64,000 bases of DNA from an uncultured Collinsella sp. (GTDB lineage Bacteria > Actinomycetota > Coriobacteriia > Coriobacteriales > Coriobacteriaceae), in the NCBI GenBank assembly GCA_900541875.1, contig UQLF01000001.1, positions 1-64,000 of the forward strand, written 5' to 3'. Made by a program: the position numbers and the translations under genes. Positions 1 through 9,403 of the stretch are shown here, piece after piece. Positions within the stretch are counted from its first letter, which is position 1, and each line of letters starts with the position of its first letter. The notes under the pieces were generated by a model that made no database searches, was not told the DNA's origin, and worked only from the letters and a program-made list of their open reading frames with translations.

Positions 1-23
1 TCGATCGCGAGTTCCGCACGAGC

Positions 24-48
24 CGGAGAGCACTTAATGTGCTCTCCG
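24..48. repeat. Perfect 10-bp hairpin without T tract
   Basis: The arms CGGAGAGCAC and GTGCTCTCCG are perfectly complementary around a TTAAT loop. No T run follows on either strand, so an intrinsic terminator is not well supported. It may end a transcript that begins outside the window. Confidence 0.45.
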
Positions 49-134
49 TGCGAGTCAGGACTGTCCGAGCAGGCGACTTCACATGCCGCCGTGCGACCGG
101 GGCGAACACACTCCAAAGATTTTCAAAAAAGTTG

Positions 135-164
135 TTGACGCGCGCGTAACGACTCGTCTAATAT
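135..164 (+). promoter_or_regulatory. Sigma-70-type promoter of the tRNA operon
   Basis: A -35 box TTGACG (135-140) and a -10 box TAATAT (159-164) are separated by 18 bases. They lie about 15 bases before the first tRNA, as expected for a strong stable-RNA promoter. Confidence 0.75.
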
Positions 165-178
165 ATCCCTTGCGCGAT

Positions 179-255
179 GGACCTGTAGCTCAGTTGGTTA
201 GAGCGTCCGGCTGATAACCGGGAGGTCACAAGTTCGAATCTTGTCAGGTCCACCA
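179..255 (+). tRNA. tRNA-Ile (GAT)
   Basis: A 77-base cloverleaf with a GAT anticodon in the loop CTGATAA, a canonical TTCGAAT T-loop and an encoded 3' CCA. It is the first gene of a three-tRNA operon and is identical base for base to the copy at 403-479. Confidence 0.97.
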
Positions 256-266
256 CTTTCTTTCGC

Positions 267-311
267 AATAAACACCCCAGCGAGAGCCGAGTCGCCGCTG
301 GGGTGTTTATT
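267..311 (+). repeat. 16-bp hairpin between tRNA-Ile and tRNA-Ala
   Basis: AATAAACACCCCAGCG and CGCTGGGGTGTTTATT are perfect complements around a 13-base loop. The sequence after it is T-rich but has no clean T run. It may be a partial terminator or a processing signal between the tRNAs. Confidence 0.5.
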
Positions 312-322
312 ACTTTCTCCGT

Positions 323-398
323 GGGGGTTTAGCTCAGCTGGGAGAGCGCGGGCTTTGCAAGCCTGAGGTCAGGGGTTCGATCCCCCTAACCTCCACCA
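323..398 (+). tRNA. tRNA-Ala (TGC)
   Basis: A 76-base cloverleaf with acceptor GGGGGTT/AACCTCC, TGC in the loop TTTGCAA and an encoded CCA. Only four bases separate it from the next tRNA-Ile. Ile-Ala pairs often sit in rRNA spacers, but no rRNA is visible here. Confidence 0.97.
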
Positions 399-402
399 TG
401 AT

Positions 403-479
403 GGACCTGTAGCTCAGTTGGTTAGAGCGTCCGGCTGATAACCGGGAGGTCACAAGTTCGAATCTTGTCAGGTCCACCA
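403..479 (+). tRNA. tRNA-Ile (GAT), second identical copy
   Basis: Identical to 179-255 over all 77 bases, including CCA. It closes the tRNA operon and is followed 13 bases later by a terminator. Confidence 0.97.
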
Positions 480-492
480 TCAAAACGTTAAG

Positions 493-523
493 AGCCCTGG
501 GGCGTTGCCTCGGGGCTTTTTTC
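493..523 (+). terminator. Intrinsic terminator of the tRNA operon
   Basis: The stem AGCCCTGGGGC/GCCTCGGGGCT includes G-U pairs and is followed by TTTTTT. Bases 524-663 hold no recognisable gene. Confidence 0.85.
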
Positions 524-663
524 TTATCAAACAAAAGTAGTCAAAATAGCCCCGTCCCAAATTAACTGCTTTGATTTTGTGTGCTGGGCGAAAGATTGGG
601 TAGTATAGCTATTCAATGCGGCGACCCTGCCGTGTGTTAACCGCTACGTACCGGAGGTGTTCC

Positions 664-1164
664 ATGGTTCGTGTCGACATAGAGACCATCGTCATGGCCG
701 CCGGTCCCGTGCCATCGCTTATTGTGCTTCGTGAGCGCTGCGGCAAGTCGGATTCGACGGCGCCCCTGCGTTCGCTTTCCATTCAGACCGGCTCGTTTGA
801 GGCCGCGGCCATTAGCCGTGGCATCGATAGCGGTCGCGCCGAGCGCCCGATTACGCATGACCTGCTGCTTGACACCGTCGATGCCCTGGGAGCCAAGCTC
901 GAGCGCATCGAGATCGTTCGCGCCGAGCCGCCGGTGTTCTATGCGACGATTGTCGTGCTGGTCGATGGTGACGAGCGCAAGATTGACGCCCGCCCCAGTG
1001 ACGCCATTGCCCTTGCCGTGCGCAGTAATGCCCCCATGTTTGTGGAGGACGACATCATGAATCGCCTGGGTACCGTTTCTGCCCATGCCGAGGAAGTTGA
1101 CGACGAGCAGGAGTTCGAGAAGTTCGACGAGTTCGTCCATACGCTCTCCCCCGATGATTTCTAA
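664..1164 (+). CDS. Bifunctional nuclease (BFN, DUF151) domain protein
   Basis: A 166-residue protein that is almost entirely a BFN/DUF151 domain. The pattern of hydrophobic strands and the DARPSDAIALAVR stretch near residues 105-117 are typical. Family members have been described with DNase/RNase activity, but the substrate here is unknown. The C-terminus is acidic and no UVR domain is present. The ATG at 664 is chosen because GGAGGTG lies 5-6 bases upstream; an in-frame ATG at 616 has no such site. It is followed directly by two small genes and then typA. Confidence 0.8.
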   Translation: MVRVDIETIVMAAGPVPSLIVLRERCGKSDSTAPLRSLSIQTGSFEAAAISRGIDSGRAERPITHDLLLDTVDALGAKLERIEIVRAEPPVFYATIVVLVDGDERKIDARPSDAIALAVRSNAPMFVEDDIMNRLGTVSAHAEEVDDEQEFEKFDEFVHTLSPDDF

Positions 1165-1194
1165 ATGTCTGGCACGCGAGCGGAGAGGCTGCTG

Positions 1195-1551
1195 ATGGGT
1201 ACCCGCGTATCGGCTGAAGCGGCCGCCATTGCGCGTGAAGCCCAGATGCGCTCGGAGGCATCCGAGGCGGCTCGCATCGCCTATGTGACGCAGGCCCGCA
1301 CGCTTCGCGAGCGCCGCGGCTCCTATATCAAGATGGTTATCATCTCCGCCCTTGTCGCGGTAATCTGTTCTCGTCTTCGTGGTACAGTTGGTGCGCTTGG
1401 GTTCTCGATTTCAACAGGCTTGGTAATCTGGGGTGTGGTCGATGCGGTCATGCTGACCAACCAGATCAAGGTACTCGACAAGCGCGCGATGGATATGACG
1501 CGCGCCCGCGACGCTGCCGCCAAGATCGCTGCCGAGGCACAAGAACTGTAA
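1195..1551 (+). CDS. Small two-span membrane protein, unknown function
   Basis: A 118-residue protein with an alanine/glutamate-rich N-terminal helix, two hydrophobic segments at roughly residues 48-62 and 66-85, and a second charged helix at the C-terminus. This suggests a hairpin anchor with two cytoplasmic coiled ends. GGAGAGG at 1182-1188 supports the ATG at 1195. The in-frame ATG at 1165, which touches the previous stop codon, has no ribosome site. No family was recognised. Confidence 0.6.
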   Translation: MGTRVSAEAAAIAREAQMRSEASEAARIAYVTQARTLRERRGSYIKMVIISALVAVICSRLRGTVGALGFSISTGLVIWGVVDAVMLTNQIKVLDKRAMDMTRARDAAAKIAAEAQEL

Positions 1552-1581
1552 CGACGCCGGATTCGATGGGAAGGTCTAGAG

Positions 1582-2031
1582 ATGGCACAGGATATGCAGG
1601 ACGCCGGTAACGTCTCCGCCGAGCTCGACGCCATGGTATGTGACCTGATTGGTGCGTTCTTGGACGACCTTGCCGTCGGCGAGAATCCGGGCGTAGTTGT
1701 GGCAATCGAGGATGCTGCTTCCAACCGATATCTTGCGGCGCTCGACGAGGACGGCGAAGAGGCATGCCTGGAGGCTGCCACCAACTTTATCTCCGAGCAC
1801 AAGATGGGCCTTAAGGACGAGGGCCTGGGCCGTATCGCCCGCTATGCCATCGGCTATACCGGCTGCGTCGAGATTGACGGCGGCTACCATGACGCTCTAC
1901 TCGTGAGCTTCTTTGAGACGACGCTCGAGAGCGGCTTTTCGGCATATGTGCTGTATGAGGGCATGGGCGCCGGCGATGGTTTTATGTGGAGCGACCCTGA
2001 ACCTGCAGGTGAGGAAACCCCTCTCATCTAA
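1582..2031 (+). CDS. Hypothetical acidic protein
   Basis: A 149-residue acidic soluble protein with no recognised domain. It alternates helices and strands, with a glycine-rich C-terminal part (YEGMGAGDGFMW) before the end. GAAGG lies upstream of the ATG. It is 30 bases downstream of the small membrane protein, so the two may be co-transcribed. No function is proposed. Confidence 0.6.
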   Translation: MAQDMQDAGNVSAELDAMVCDLIGAFLDDLAVGENPGVVVAIEDAASNRYLAALDEDGEEACLEAATNFISEHKMGLKDEGLGRIARYAIGYTGCVEIDGGYHDALLVSFFETTLESGFSAYVLYEGMGAGDGFMWSDPEPAGEETPLI

Positions 2032-2148
2032 AATCGCTAAAATAAACGAGTTTTCGGTAAAAGGCTCAATATTCCCGCTGAGCGTTACATCGCTGGGCGG
2101 GCCGCATACGCGTGCCGTTTGTATATGGATAGAAGATAGGGGAACTAC

Positions 2149-3987
<1,839 letters not shown>

Positions 3988-4014
3988 ACGCTGGGGCTTA
4001 TAACCGCCAATAAG

Positions 4015-4049
4015 AAAGGGCGTCGACCGCAATGGTCGGCGCCCTTTTT
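4015..4049 (+). terminator. Terminator after typA
   Basis: AGGGCGTCGACC pairs with GGTCGGCGCCCT around GCAAT, followed by TTTTT. Confidence 0.85.
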
Positions 4050-4116
4050 GGTGCAATGGGGTCAGGTTGCTTTGCAACACCATAAATATGCCTGGCCCTT
4101 TTGTGGTGGTTGGCGG

Positions 4117-5262
4117 CTAGGCGGAGGGAAGGCCTGGCGTGTTGGCGGCTTGCTGGGGCTTGAGGCGGGCGTTGCGCCAGATGATTTGGATAACGTAGCC
4201 GAGCATAAAGACAAAGGCCACGCCGCTGATGAAGTCGCCGATGAGGGGAAGTCCCGTGAGGGCACCTGCGGCGATACCGCCGACGGCTGCCATGGCGTAG
4301 CGGTTCTGGTTATGTCCGACCATGCGGGCGATTGCGCAGCCCGCAAAAGCGGTGGAGACCAGCGCGATGCCGATAACGCCGCACAAGAGGGTTCCGGCAA
4401 GCGACAGGCCAGCGATGGAGATAATCAGCAGTAGGACGGCGGGGACGATAGCGATCGTGCCCAGAAGACCGCTCACCCACAGGGGCGTGGGGTGCTGGTG
4501 GAGCATTCCGGCGGCGCTGGCGGTCGCTCGCGGAAAGATGAGCTCGAGCAACAGAGCGACAAAGCAGGTCGAGAGCGCCGCGGCGACGATGCCGCCGATG
4601 ACATCGTTAATGGTGGAAGTATCTTCGTTCTCGGTGCGGTCGATCTTGAGCGCGCCGACCTCGGCTCCTGCGGCGCGCTCGGGGTCTTCGGAAACATGCG
4701 CGCTCACGGTGCCGGTAATGCGGGCATTCTTGCCCAAGACGAGCTTATCGGCCCAAACCTCGACATCGCCGTCGACGGTGCCATCGATGGTCACGGTGTC
4801 GCCTGCGAGCGCTGCCGACTTGGCGGAGCCGCGCAGGGCAACCGTCTCGCCCATTGCGTAAAAACAGTTGGCGGTGCTACCAGTGTTGAGCACGACATGC
4901 TGACCGGCTACCGTCACGCTGCCATCGATTGCAGTTTTGGAGATATCGATGGTGCGCGCCGCCAGGCGAACGGCGCCGCCTACGGTGCAGTCGCGAATCG
5001 ACAAGCTCTCGCCTGCCGCGATAATATCGCGGCCGATGGAAGCGTCGTCTAGGTTAAGGCTTTGGCCGGCCCAGTACAGGTCGCCCTCGACGCCAGACGG
5101 ATTTGAGTCAACTTCGGTTGCGAGCACGTTGCCCGCGGTGTCTGTGCCGGCGAACGACGTCGTGGGAAGTACGGTTAGCGCAAGCGCGATCAGTGCGAAT
5201 AGGAGGGCGATGCGGCCACGCGTTTTACGGCGCCGGGACGACGGTTCTAGGTTGCAAGGCAT
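4117..5262 (-). CDS. Bactofilin-like (polymer-forming) membrane protein
   Basis: A 381-residue protein. A positively charged N-terminus and hydrophobic segment (about residues 15-38) act as signal peptide or anchor. A repetitive beta region with many VDGDV/IDGTV-type turns, like bactofilin-type right-handed helices, spans about 70-185. Four or five hydrophobic segments (about 220-370) follow. The extracytoplasmic beta-helix may be a scaffold; no enzyme motif is seen. GAAGGA lies 7 bases before the ATG at 5262, which is preferred over an in-frame ATG at 5310. It is convergent with typA. Confidence 0.65.
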   Translation of the reverse strand: MPCNLEPSSRRRKTRGRIALLFALIALALTVLPTTSFAGTDTAGNVLATEVDSNPSGVEGDLYWAGQSLNLDDASIGRDIIAAGESLSIRDCTVGGAVRLAARTIDISKTAIDGSVTVAGQHVVLNTGSTANCFYAMGETVALRGSAKSAALAGDTVTIDGTVDGDVEVWADKLVLGKNARITGTVSAHVSEDPERAAGAEVGALKIDRTENEDTSTINDVIGGIVAAALSTCFVALLLELIFPRATASAAGMLHQHPTPLWVSGLLGTIAIVPAVLLLIISIAGLSLAGTLLCGVIGIALVSTAFAGCAIARMVGHNQNRYAMAAVGGIAAGALTGLPLIGDFISGVAFVFMLGYVIQIIWRNARLKPQQAANTPGLPSA

Positions 5263-5371
5263 AGTGAATCCTTCGTTAGATACTCGATATGTATCTAACA
5301 GGGTACCCAACGTGCGGGCGCTCTAAAAGAACCTCTCAGTTGCATTTCGAAGGGTCGTGCCGCGCTGTCTA

Positions 5372-6010
5372 CTATTTGCGATGCAAGAAGCGCGCGATGT
5401 CTTCTTCGGTGGGGCTTTTGATGTCAAAGCGCAGCGAGAGCCAGCGCAGACCCATGGTCACTGCGACGCACACGACCAGCGCGGCAACATTGCTCATGAT
5501 GCCGCTCATAACGAGACACACGTAGCTTGCCGATCCGGCGATGGCGGCGATGGCATAAAAGTTAGTACGTTGGAAAATGCCCGGAACCACGCCCATAAAG
5601 CCGTCTCGCAACATGCCGCCACCCACCGCGGTGAAAAAGCCCATCATGATGCATACGGCCGGCGCAAAGCCGTAGACCAGTGCTTTGTCCGCTCCGGTGG
5701 CGGCGTAGATGCCGACCGAGATGATGTCGAGCAATGGGATGAGTTTCTCGGGTTTATCGACGATTGCCGGGAAGATGTAGATGATGGCCGCCGTGGCGAT
5801 GGAGAGCGGCAGCGCCATTGGCTGGTTGAGGATGTAGACGTTGCCGACCTGGAGTGTCATATCGCGCAAAAGACCGCCGCCCAGACCGCAGACCACGGCG
5901 AGTGCGACCGCGCCCACCAGGTCAAGCTTGTGCTCGCGCGCGACCAGCACGCCCGAGATCGATGCCGCGACAACAGCGAACATCTCGAGCCAAAAGGGAA
6001 TAGCGACCAT
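5372..6010 (-). CDS. TRIC-type trimeric cation channel family protein (UPF0126/YicG)
   Basis: A 212-residue protein with about seven membrane segments arranged as two related halves. Each half carries the family signature GGGLLRD (near residue 45) or GGGMLRD (near 130). Bacterial relatives form trimeric potassium-permeable channels. The ATG at 6010 fits the family's usual N-terminus. A TTG at 6058, in frame with AAAGGA seven bases upstream, would add 16 residues and is a realistic alternative. Open frame extends further to 6325, but that part is repeat sequence. Confidence 0.8.
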   Translation of the reverse strand: MVAIPFWLEMFAVVAASISGVLVAREHKLDLVGAVALAVVCGLGGGLLRDMTLQVGNVYILNQPMALPLSIATAAIIYIFPAIVDKPEKLIPLLDIISVGIYAATGADKALVYGFAPAVCIMMGFFTAVGGGMLRDGFMGVVPGIFQRTNFYAIAAIAGSASYVCLVMSGIMSNVAALVVCVAVTMGLRWLSLRFDIKSPTEEDIARFLHRK

Positions 6011-6188
6011 GGCATCCGAGGCATGTGAGGTAACGGTTATAGCGGCGACGACGGGCAAGATGGGTTCCTTTGAGTTACGGGTTTGGACAATGCCCGTACA
6101 TAGTACATGTTCGGCGCCGATTGTGACCCTATTGCTCGGCAAACGGTCGGGACTGGGCGCGGGCGTGGCGCTGCTGGAATGCCAGGGA

Positions 6189-6270
6189 TCCAAAACATGT
6201 ACGTCGCCCTCCAAAAACGACATTTTTTGACATCTTTGGAGACTGACGTACATGTTTGGATTGAGCTCAC
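6189..6270. repeat. Palindromic element, left copy beside the nuclease islet
   Basis: An imperfect palindrome with outer arms CCAAAACATGTACGTC and GACGTACATGTTTGG and inner arms CTCCAAA/TTTGGAG around an AT-rich centre. Its reverse complement matches 7380-7460 at about 90 percent (seven mismatches and one gap by eye). Nearby bases 6094-6119 carry a shorter related GTACATAGTACATG motif. No gene is seen between 6059 and 6361. Confidence 0.85.
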
Positions 6271-6278
6271 AGCATGAG

Positions 6279-6307
6279 TGAGTTAATTTACTCACATCCG
6301 GTATATT
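6279..6307 (+). promoter_or_regulatory. Possible operator and -10 box for the nuclease gene
   Basis: The small inverted repeat TGAGT/ACTCA (6279-6294) is followed by TATATT (6302-6307), about 55 bases before the nuclease start codon. No good -35 box is seen, so activation or control at the palindrome is only a guess. Confidence 0.3.
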
Positions 6308-6361
6308 CCCCCACTTAACGGACATAAGAGTTGGATACCGGCTTAGAGCGAGAGGCCCTCA

Positions 6362-7369
6362 ATGGATACTCCTGTTCTCATTTCGCATAAAACCGCATGG
6401 CTTGTCCATCATGCGCCCCAGAATTTGGTTCAGTCTCTTGCGCGGCACGACTACCAGATAGGCGCACGAGGCATCTCCACCCAGCAACGCGTTGCGCGCA
6501 TACGACAGGCCCTTACCGACTGCGGCATTCCGTCCGATATGCTCAAGACTATCGATATCTCGGTTGTATTCGAATTCGAGCGAATTCGCACCAAAGGCGT
6601 CATTTGCCACATTCTTGGACAAAATCTTCCCTACGAGCATATTGACGAGTTGACGCCCGGAATTTTCATCACTGACGAAGCCTTCACCTTCGTGCTCGCT
6701 GCCGAGTGGATGGATAGGATCGAATACCTCGAATATGGCTATGAAGTTTGCGGCGATTATCGCATGGGGCTCAATCCCGCCGACCCTTATACCGAGCAAC
6801 CGGCCACCACCTCCAAGGATGAAATAACCGAACTGCTCGATCGGCACCCCGGCAAACCCGGTGCCACACGTGCACGGCTCGCGCTCAGACACATCTACGA
6901 TCACTCGGCCTCGCCTATGGAGACCGCTTCGGCAATCGCCCTCTCGCTCCCAACAAGCGAAGGCGGCGTTGGCATCCGAGGTATCGAACTCAACAAACCG
7001 CTCGAGATCCCTCAACGTCTCTGGCATTGCGCCAAAGCTCGAACACTCAAAATCGATGCGCTCGTTACCTACAAGCGCAGGGAGCTCGGTATCGAATATA
7101 AGGGCGGCTTTCACGATGAGTTCGAGCGCAAGGGGGCAGATGCGGAGCGAGAGGCCGTTCTCTCCCAAATGGGATATCGAATCGTTACGCTCACTTCGGC
7201 TCAGTTCGGTAGCCAGCTCGCCTTTCACCGCGCCATGAACAACATTCGCGAAGCACTCGGCATGCCTCGCTGTACCGACACCGGGTACCAGCGAGAGCAA
7301 AACGAACTACGCAAGGCGCTTATCCGCAACTGGAAAGGCATGCGAGACGAACAGGCACCTTCCGAATAG
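6362..7369 (+). CDS. Vsr/AbiEi-like PD-(D/E)XK nuclease-fold protein
   Basis: A 335-residue protein. The C-terminal half has the order of a DUF559/Vsr-like fold: SASPMET (near residue 181), ALVTYKRR with its preceding Asp (near 235-242), GIEYKG giving the E-x-K signature (near 245-250), then a strand IVTL (near 275). AbiEi-type antitoxins and lone Coriobacteriia proteins share this C-terminal fold. The N-terminal half has no clear motif but aligns by eye with the broken gene at 42455-43581. It lies alone between inverted palindromes. A function in DNA cleavage or repair is inferred only from the residues seen. Confidence 0.6.
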   Translation: MDTPVLISHKTAWLVHHAPQNLVQSLARHDYQIGARGISTQQRVARIRQALTDCGIPSDMLKTIDISVVFEFERIRTKGVICHILGQNLPYEHIDELTPGIFITDEAFTFVLAAEWMDRIEYLEYGYEVCGDYRMGLNPADPYTEQPATTSKDEITELLDRHPGKPGATRARLALRHIYDHSASPMETASAIALSLPTSEGGVGIRGIELNKPLEIPQRLWHCAKARTLKIDALVTYKRRELGIEYKGGFHDEFERKGADAEREAVLSQMGYRIVTLTSAQFGSQLAFHRAMNNIREALGMPRCTDTGYQREQNELRKALIRNWKGMRDEQAPSE

Positions 7370-7379
7370 TGCCACTCCC

Positions 7380-7460
7380 GTGAGCTCAATCCAAACGTGT
7401 ACGTCAGCCTTCAAAGATGTCGAAAAATGTCGGTTTTGGAGGGTGATGTACATGTTTGGT
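7380..7460. repeat. Palindromic element, right copy, inverted relative to 6189-6270
   Basis: It begins 11 bases after the nuclease stop codon and has the same outer arms with GTACATG and the same inner arms as the left copy, in opposite orientation. It could also act as a transcript-end hairpin, but no T run follows. Confidence 0.85.
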
Positions 7461-7492
7461 TGGGATGTGCGGCCGAGAGGGGATCCGATAAC

Positions 7493-7519
7493 AAAAAAGC
7501 TCCCATTGTTGGGAGCTTT
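7493..7519 (-). terminator. Terminator of tRNA-Ser(CGA)
   Basis: On the reverse strand AAAGCTCCCA pairs with TGGGAGCTTT and is followed by TTTTTT. Confidence 0.85.
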
Positions 7520-7530
7520 CTCAAGCAAAA

Positions 7531-7621
7531 TGGCGGAGGAGGAGGGATTCGAACCCTCGTGACCTTATACAGGCCAAACGGTTTTCGAGACCGCCGCATT
7601 CAACCACTCTGCCACCCCTCC
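7531..7621 (-). tRNA. tRNA-Ser (CGA)
   Basis: A 91-base tRNA with the long variable arm of serine tRNAs, anticodon CGA in the loop CTCGAAA, acceptor starting GGAGGGG and an encoded CCA. Confidence 0.96.
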
Positions 7622-7630
7622 GCGTGGGGT

Positions 7631-7660
7631 AAAAACAAAGCAGGCTCGAAGGCCTGCTTT
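7631..7660 (-). terminator. Terminator between the two serine tRNAs
   Basis: Reverse-strand AAAGCAGGC/GCCTGCTTT hairpin followed by GTTTTT, ending most tRNA-Ser(GGA) transcripts. Confidence 0.8.
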
Positions 7661-7669
7661 GGAATTAAC

Positions 7670-7760
7670 TGGCGGAGAGTCAGGGATTTGAACCCTGGAG
7701 ACGCTTTTGACGCCTACACGATTTCCAATCGTGCTCCTTCGGCCACTCGGACAACTCTCC
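7670..7760 (-). tRNA. tRNA-Ser (GGA)
   Basis: A 91-base tRNA with a long variable arm, anticodon GGA in the loop TTGGAAA and an encoded CCA. Together with the CGA isoacceptor it reads UCC/UCU and UCG codons. Confidence 0.96.
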
Positions 7761-7776
7761 GTTAAATGCGAAAGTC

Positions 7777-7804
7777 AGTATACACGAGGAATCGCAAAGT
7801 GCAA
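7777..7804 (-). promoter_or_regulatory. Promoter for tRNA-Ser(GGA)
   Basis: On the reverse strand TTGCAC (7799-7804) and TATACT (7777-7782) are 16 bases apart, just upstream of the tRNA. Confidence 0.7.
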
Positions 7805-8154
7805 ACAGAAAAGTTGGCATTTTTTGAAACGCTTGGCTTCGTGATGGGATCCAGGAGGCCAAAAACGGGCTCTGACCAGCATGGCTGCATACGGCAAATT
7901 GTTCAAAATGAGTATTTATAAACGACGTGGCAACAATTTTAAAAATATTTGAACGGTGTTGTGAACCACTGGTATGCATTTCGCGACCACAGCCCAGCAA
8001 TTGCTGACCTGCAGTTTGATTTGGTTTGTCCCCGCAGCGCCGTATCTTGTCCACAGACCCGTCAAGCATTTGGTCAGCATTTGGTTGGAATACGCATGAA
8101 GAGCCGTGTAAGCATGGACATATGTGGAGGTCATGAGGTTGTAGCTGCATATTC
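7805..8154. other. AT-richer intergenic region without a convincing gene
   Basis: About 350 bases between the divergent tRNA-Ser promoter and the rpsF promoter. Short open frames exist but lack ribosome sites and family resemblance. The hairpin GCTGCA/TGCAGC straddles the right edge (8144-8161) and overlaps the -35 box of rpsF. Confidence 0.5.
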
Positions 8155-8183
8155 TTGCAGCCTGGGAGGTTGAAAGATATTAT
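8155..8183 (+). promoter_or_regulatory. Promoter of the rpsF operon
   Basis: TTGCAG (8155-8160) and TATTAT (8178-8183) are exactly 17 bases apart. The predicted start near 8190 leaves a leader of about 65 bases before rpsF. Confidence 0.7.
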
Positions 8184-8199
8184 TACCAAGTCTTTTCCT

Positions 8200-8228
8200 G
8201 CTTCAGGCGCACCTTCACGACCTGAAGC
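8200..8228 (+). promoter_or_regulatory. Leader hairpin in front of rpsF, possible S6:S18 site
   Basis: GCTTCAGG and CCTGAAGC form a perfect 8-bp stem with a 13-base loop, placed between the promoter and the ribosome site. rpsF leaders in many bacteria carry a structure bound by the S6:S18 complex for feedback control. That role is inferred from position only. Confidence 0.45.
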
Positions 8229-8254
8229 CACATTTGCCCAGAGGAGGTGACAAT

Positions 8255-8548
8255 ATGAAGGCTTATGAACTGCTGTTCTTTGTTGACCCGTCGCTCGACC
8301 CCGAGACTCGTCTCGCTGTTATGAAGCGTATCGATACCACGATCGCTGAGGGCGCTGGCAAGGTCGACTCCGTTGACGAGTGGGGCAAGCGCAAGCTCGC
8401 CTACGAGATCAACGACCTCACCGATGGTGACTACACCCTCATCAACTTCCACGCAGATCCTACCCAGATCGCCGAGCTTGATCGCGTCCTGCGCATCACC
8501 GACGCTGTGGTCCGCCACATGATCGTCCGTCGCGACGACCAGGAGTAA
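8255..8548 (+). CDS. rpsF: 30S ribosomal protein S6
   Basis: A 97-residue protein that binds 16S rRNA with S18 in the small-subunit platform. The N-terminus MKAYELLFFVDP, the central KRKLAYEI stretch and the C-terminal VVRHMIVR are characteristic. The start is set by AGAGGAGGTG eight bases before the ATG. An earlier in-frame start at 8234 overlaps the leader. It is first in the rpsF-ssb-rpsR-rplI operon. Confidence 0.97.
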   Translation: MKAYELLFFVDPSLDPETRLAVMKRIDTTIAEGAGKVDSVDEWGKRKLAYEINDLTDGDYTLINFHADPTQIAELDRVLRITDAVVRHMIVRRDDQE

Positions 8549-8596
8549 GACTGTCGTTTTGGACTGGGCTTGTGCCCCAAGAGGAAGTAGTGAGTT

Positions 8597-9049
8597 ATGA
8601 GCATCAATCGAGTGAACATCACCGGTAACCTCACCCGCGATCCCGAGCTGCGCGCCACCGCCGGCGGAACCCAGGTTCTGTCCTTTGGCGTCGCTGTGAA
8701 CGATCGTCGCCGCAATGCGCAGACTGGCGAGTGGGAGGACTATCCCAACTTTGTCGACTGCACTATGTTCGGCACCCGCGCCGAGGCCGTGAGCCGTTTC
8801 CTGGCAAAGGGAAACAAGGTCGCGATCGAGGGCAAGCTGCGCTACAGCTCTTGGGAGCGCGACGGTCAGCGCAGGAGCAAGCTTGAGGTCATCGTCGATG
8901 AGATCGAGTTTATGAGCTCCCGTGGTGGCCAGGGTGGCTACGATCAGGGCGGTTACGCCCCCGCAGCTCCCGCGCCCGCAGCACGTCCTGCCGCACCGGT
9001 GGCTACGCCGCCCGCGGTCGACGTCTACGATGAGGACATCCCGTTCTAA
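8597..9049 (+). CDS. ssb: Single-stranded DNA-binding protein
   Basis: A 150-residue protein with an OB fold in the first 105 residues that coats single-stranded DNA during replication and repair. It starts SINRVNITGNLTRDPE and contains the typical SWERDGQRRSK strand. A glycine/alanine/proline linker (about 112-140) leads to the acidic tail DEDIPF, which recruits partner proteins. GAGGAAG precedes the ATG. It is co-transcribed with rpsF, as in many Gram-positive bacteria. Confidence 0.97.
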   Translation: MSINRVNITGNLTRDPELRATAGGTQVLSFGVAVNDRRRNAQTGEWEDYPNFVDCTMFGTRAEAVSRFLAKGNKVAIEGKLRYSSWERDGQRRSKLEVIVDEIEFMSSRGGQGGYDQGGYAPAAPAPAARPAAPVATPPAVDVYDEDIPF

Positions 9050-9121
9050 GGGTTGTTCACCTATTTTTGAGTGAGAGGCGGCTTCGGCTCGCCGAAGTTG
9101 CCAAATGAAAGGTATTTTGAC

Positions 9122-9388
9122 ATGGCTAATGATTATTCTGCACGTCAGCCGCGTCGTAAGTACTGCCAGTTCTGCAAGGAGAACACTGAGTTCATCGACT
9201 ATAAGGACACTCAGCTTCTCCGTAAGTACATGACGGACCGTGGCAAGATTAAGCCCCGTCGCGTCACTGGCGCTTGCACGCAGCATCAGCATGACATCGC
9301 CAACGCCATCAAGCGCGCCCGCGAGATGGCTCTCCTGCCGTACACCGTCCCCGTGGTTTCCTCTCGTGGCAACCGCGACCGCGGCTAA
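9122..9388 (+). CDS. rpsR: 30S ribosomal protein S18
   Basis: An 88-residue partner of S6. It keeps the cysteine pair YCQFC near residue 12 and a third cysteine in GACTQHQH, suggesting the zinc-binding form of S18. The basic helix AIKRAREMALLPY is the standard end. The ATG at 9122 has GAAAGG about ten bases upstream. An in-frame start at 9071 would add an unrelated 17-residue extension and was rejected. Confidence 0.97.
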   Translation: MANDYSARQPRRKYCQFCKENTEFIDYKDTQLLRKYMTDRGKIKPRRVTGACTQHQHDIANAIKRAREMALLPYTVPVVSSRGNRDRG

Positions 9389-9403
9389 GAAGGGAGACGC
9401 ATC

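Noticed and set aside
179..479. Direct repeat flanking tRNA-Ala, as if from an integration event
   Set aside because: The repeat is simply two full, identical tRNA-Ile genes. No integrase or mobile gene is present.
6011..6325. N-terminal extension of the TRIC-type channel
   Set aside because: The extension is translated palindromic repeat. At most the TTG at 6058 is plausible.
7380..7765. A forward open frame across the repeat and the serine tRNAs
   Set aside because: It overlaps two clear reverse-strand tRNAs and their terminators.
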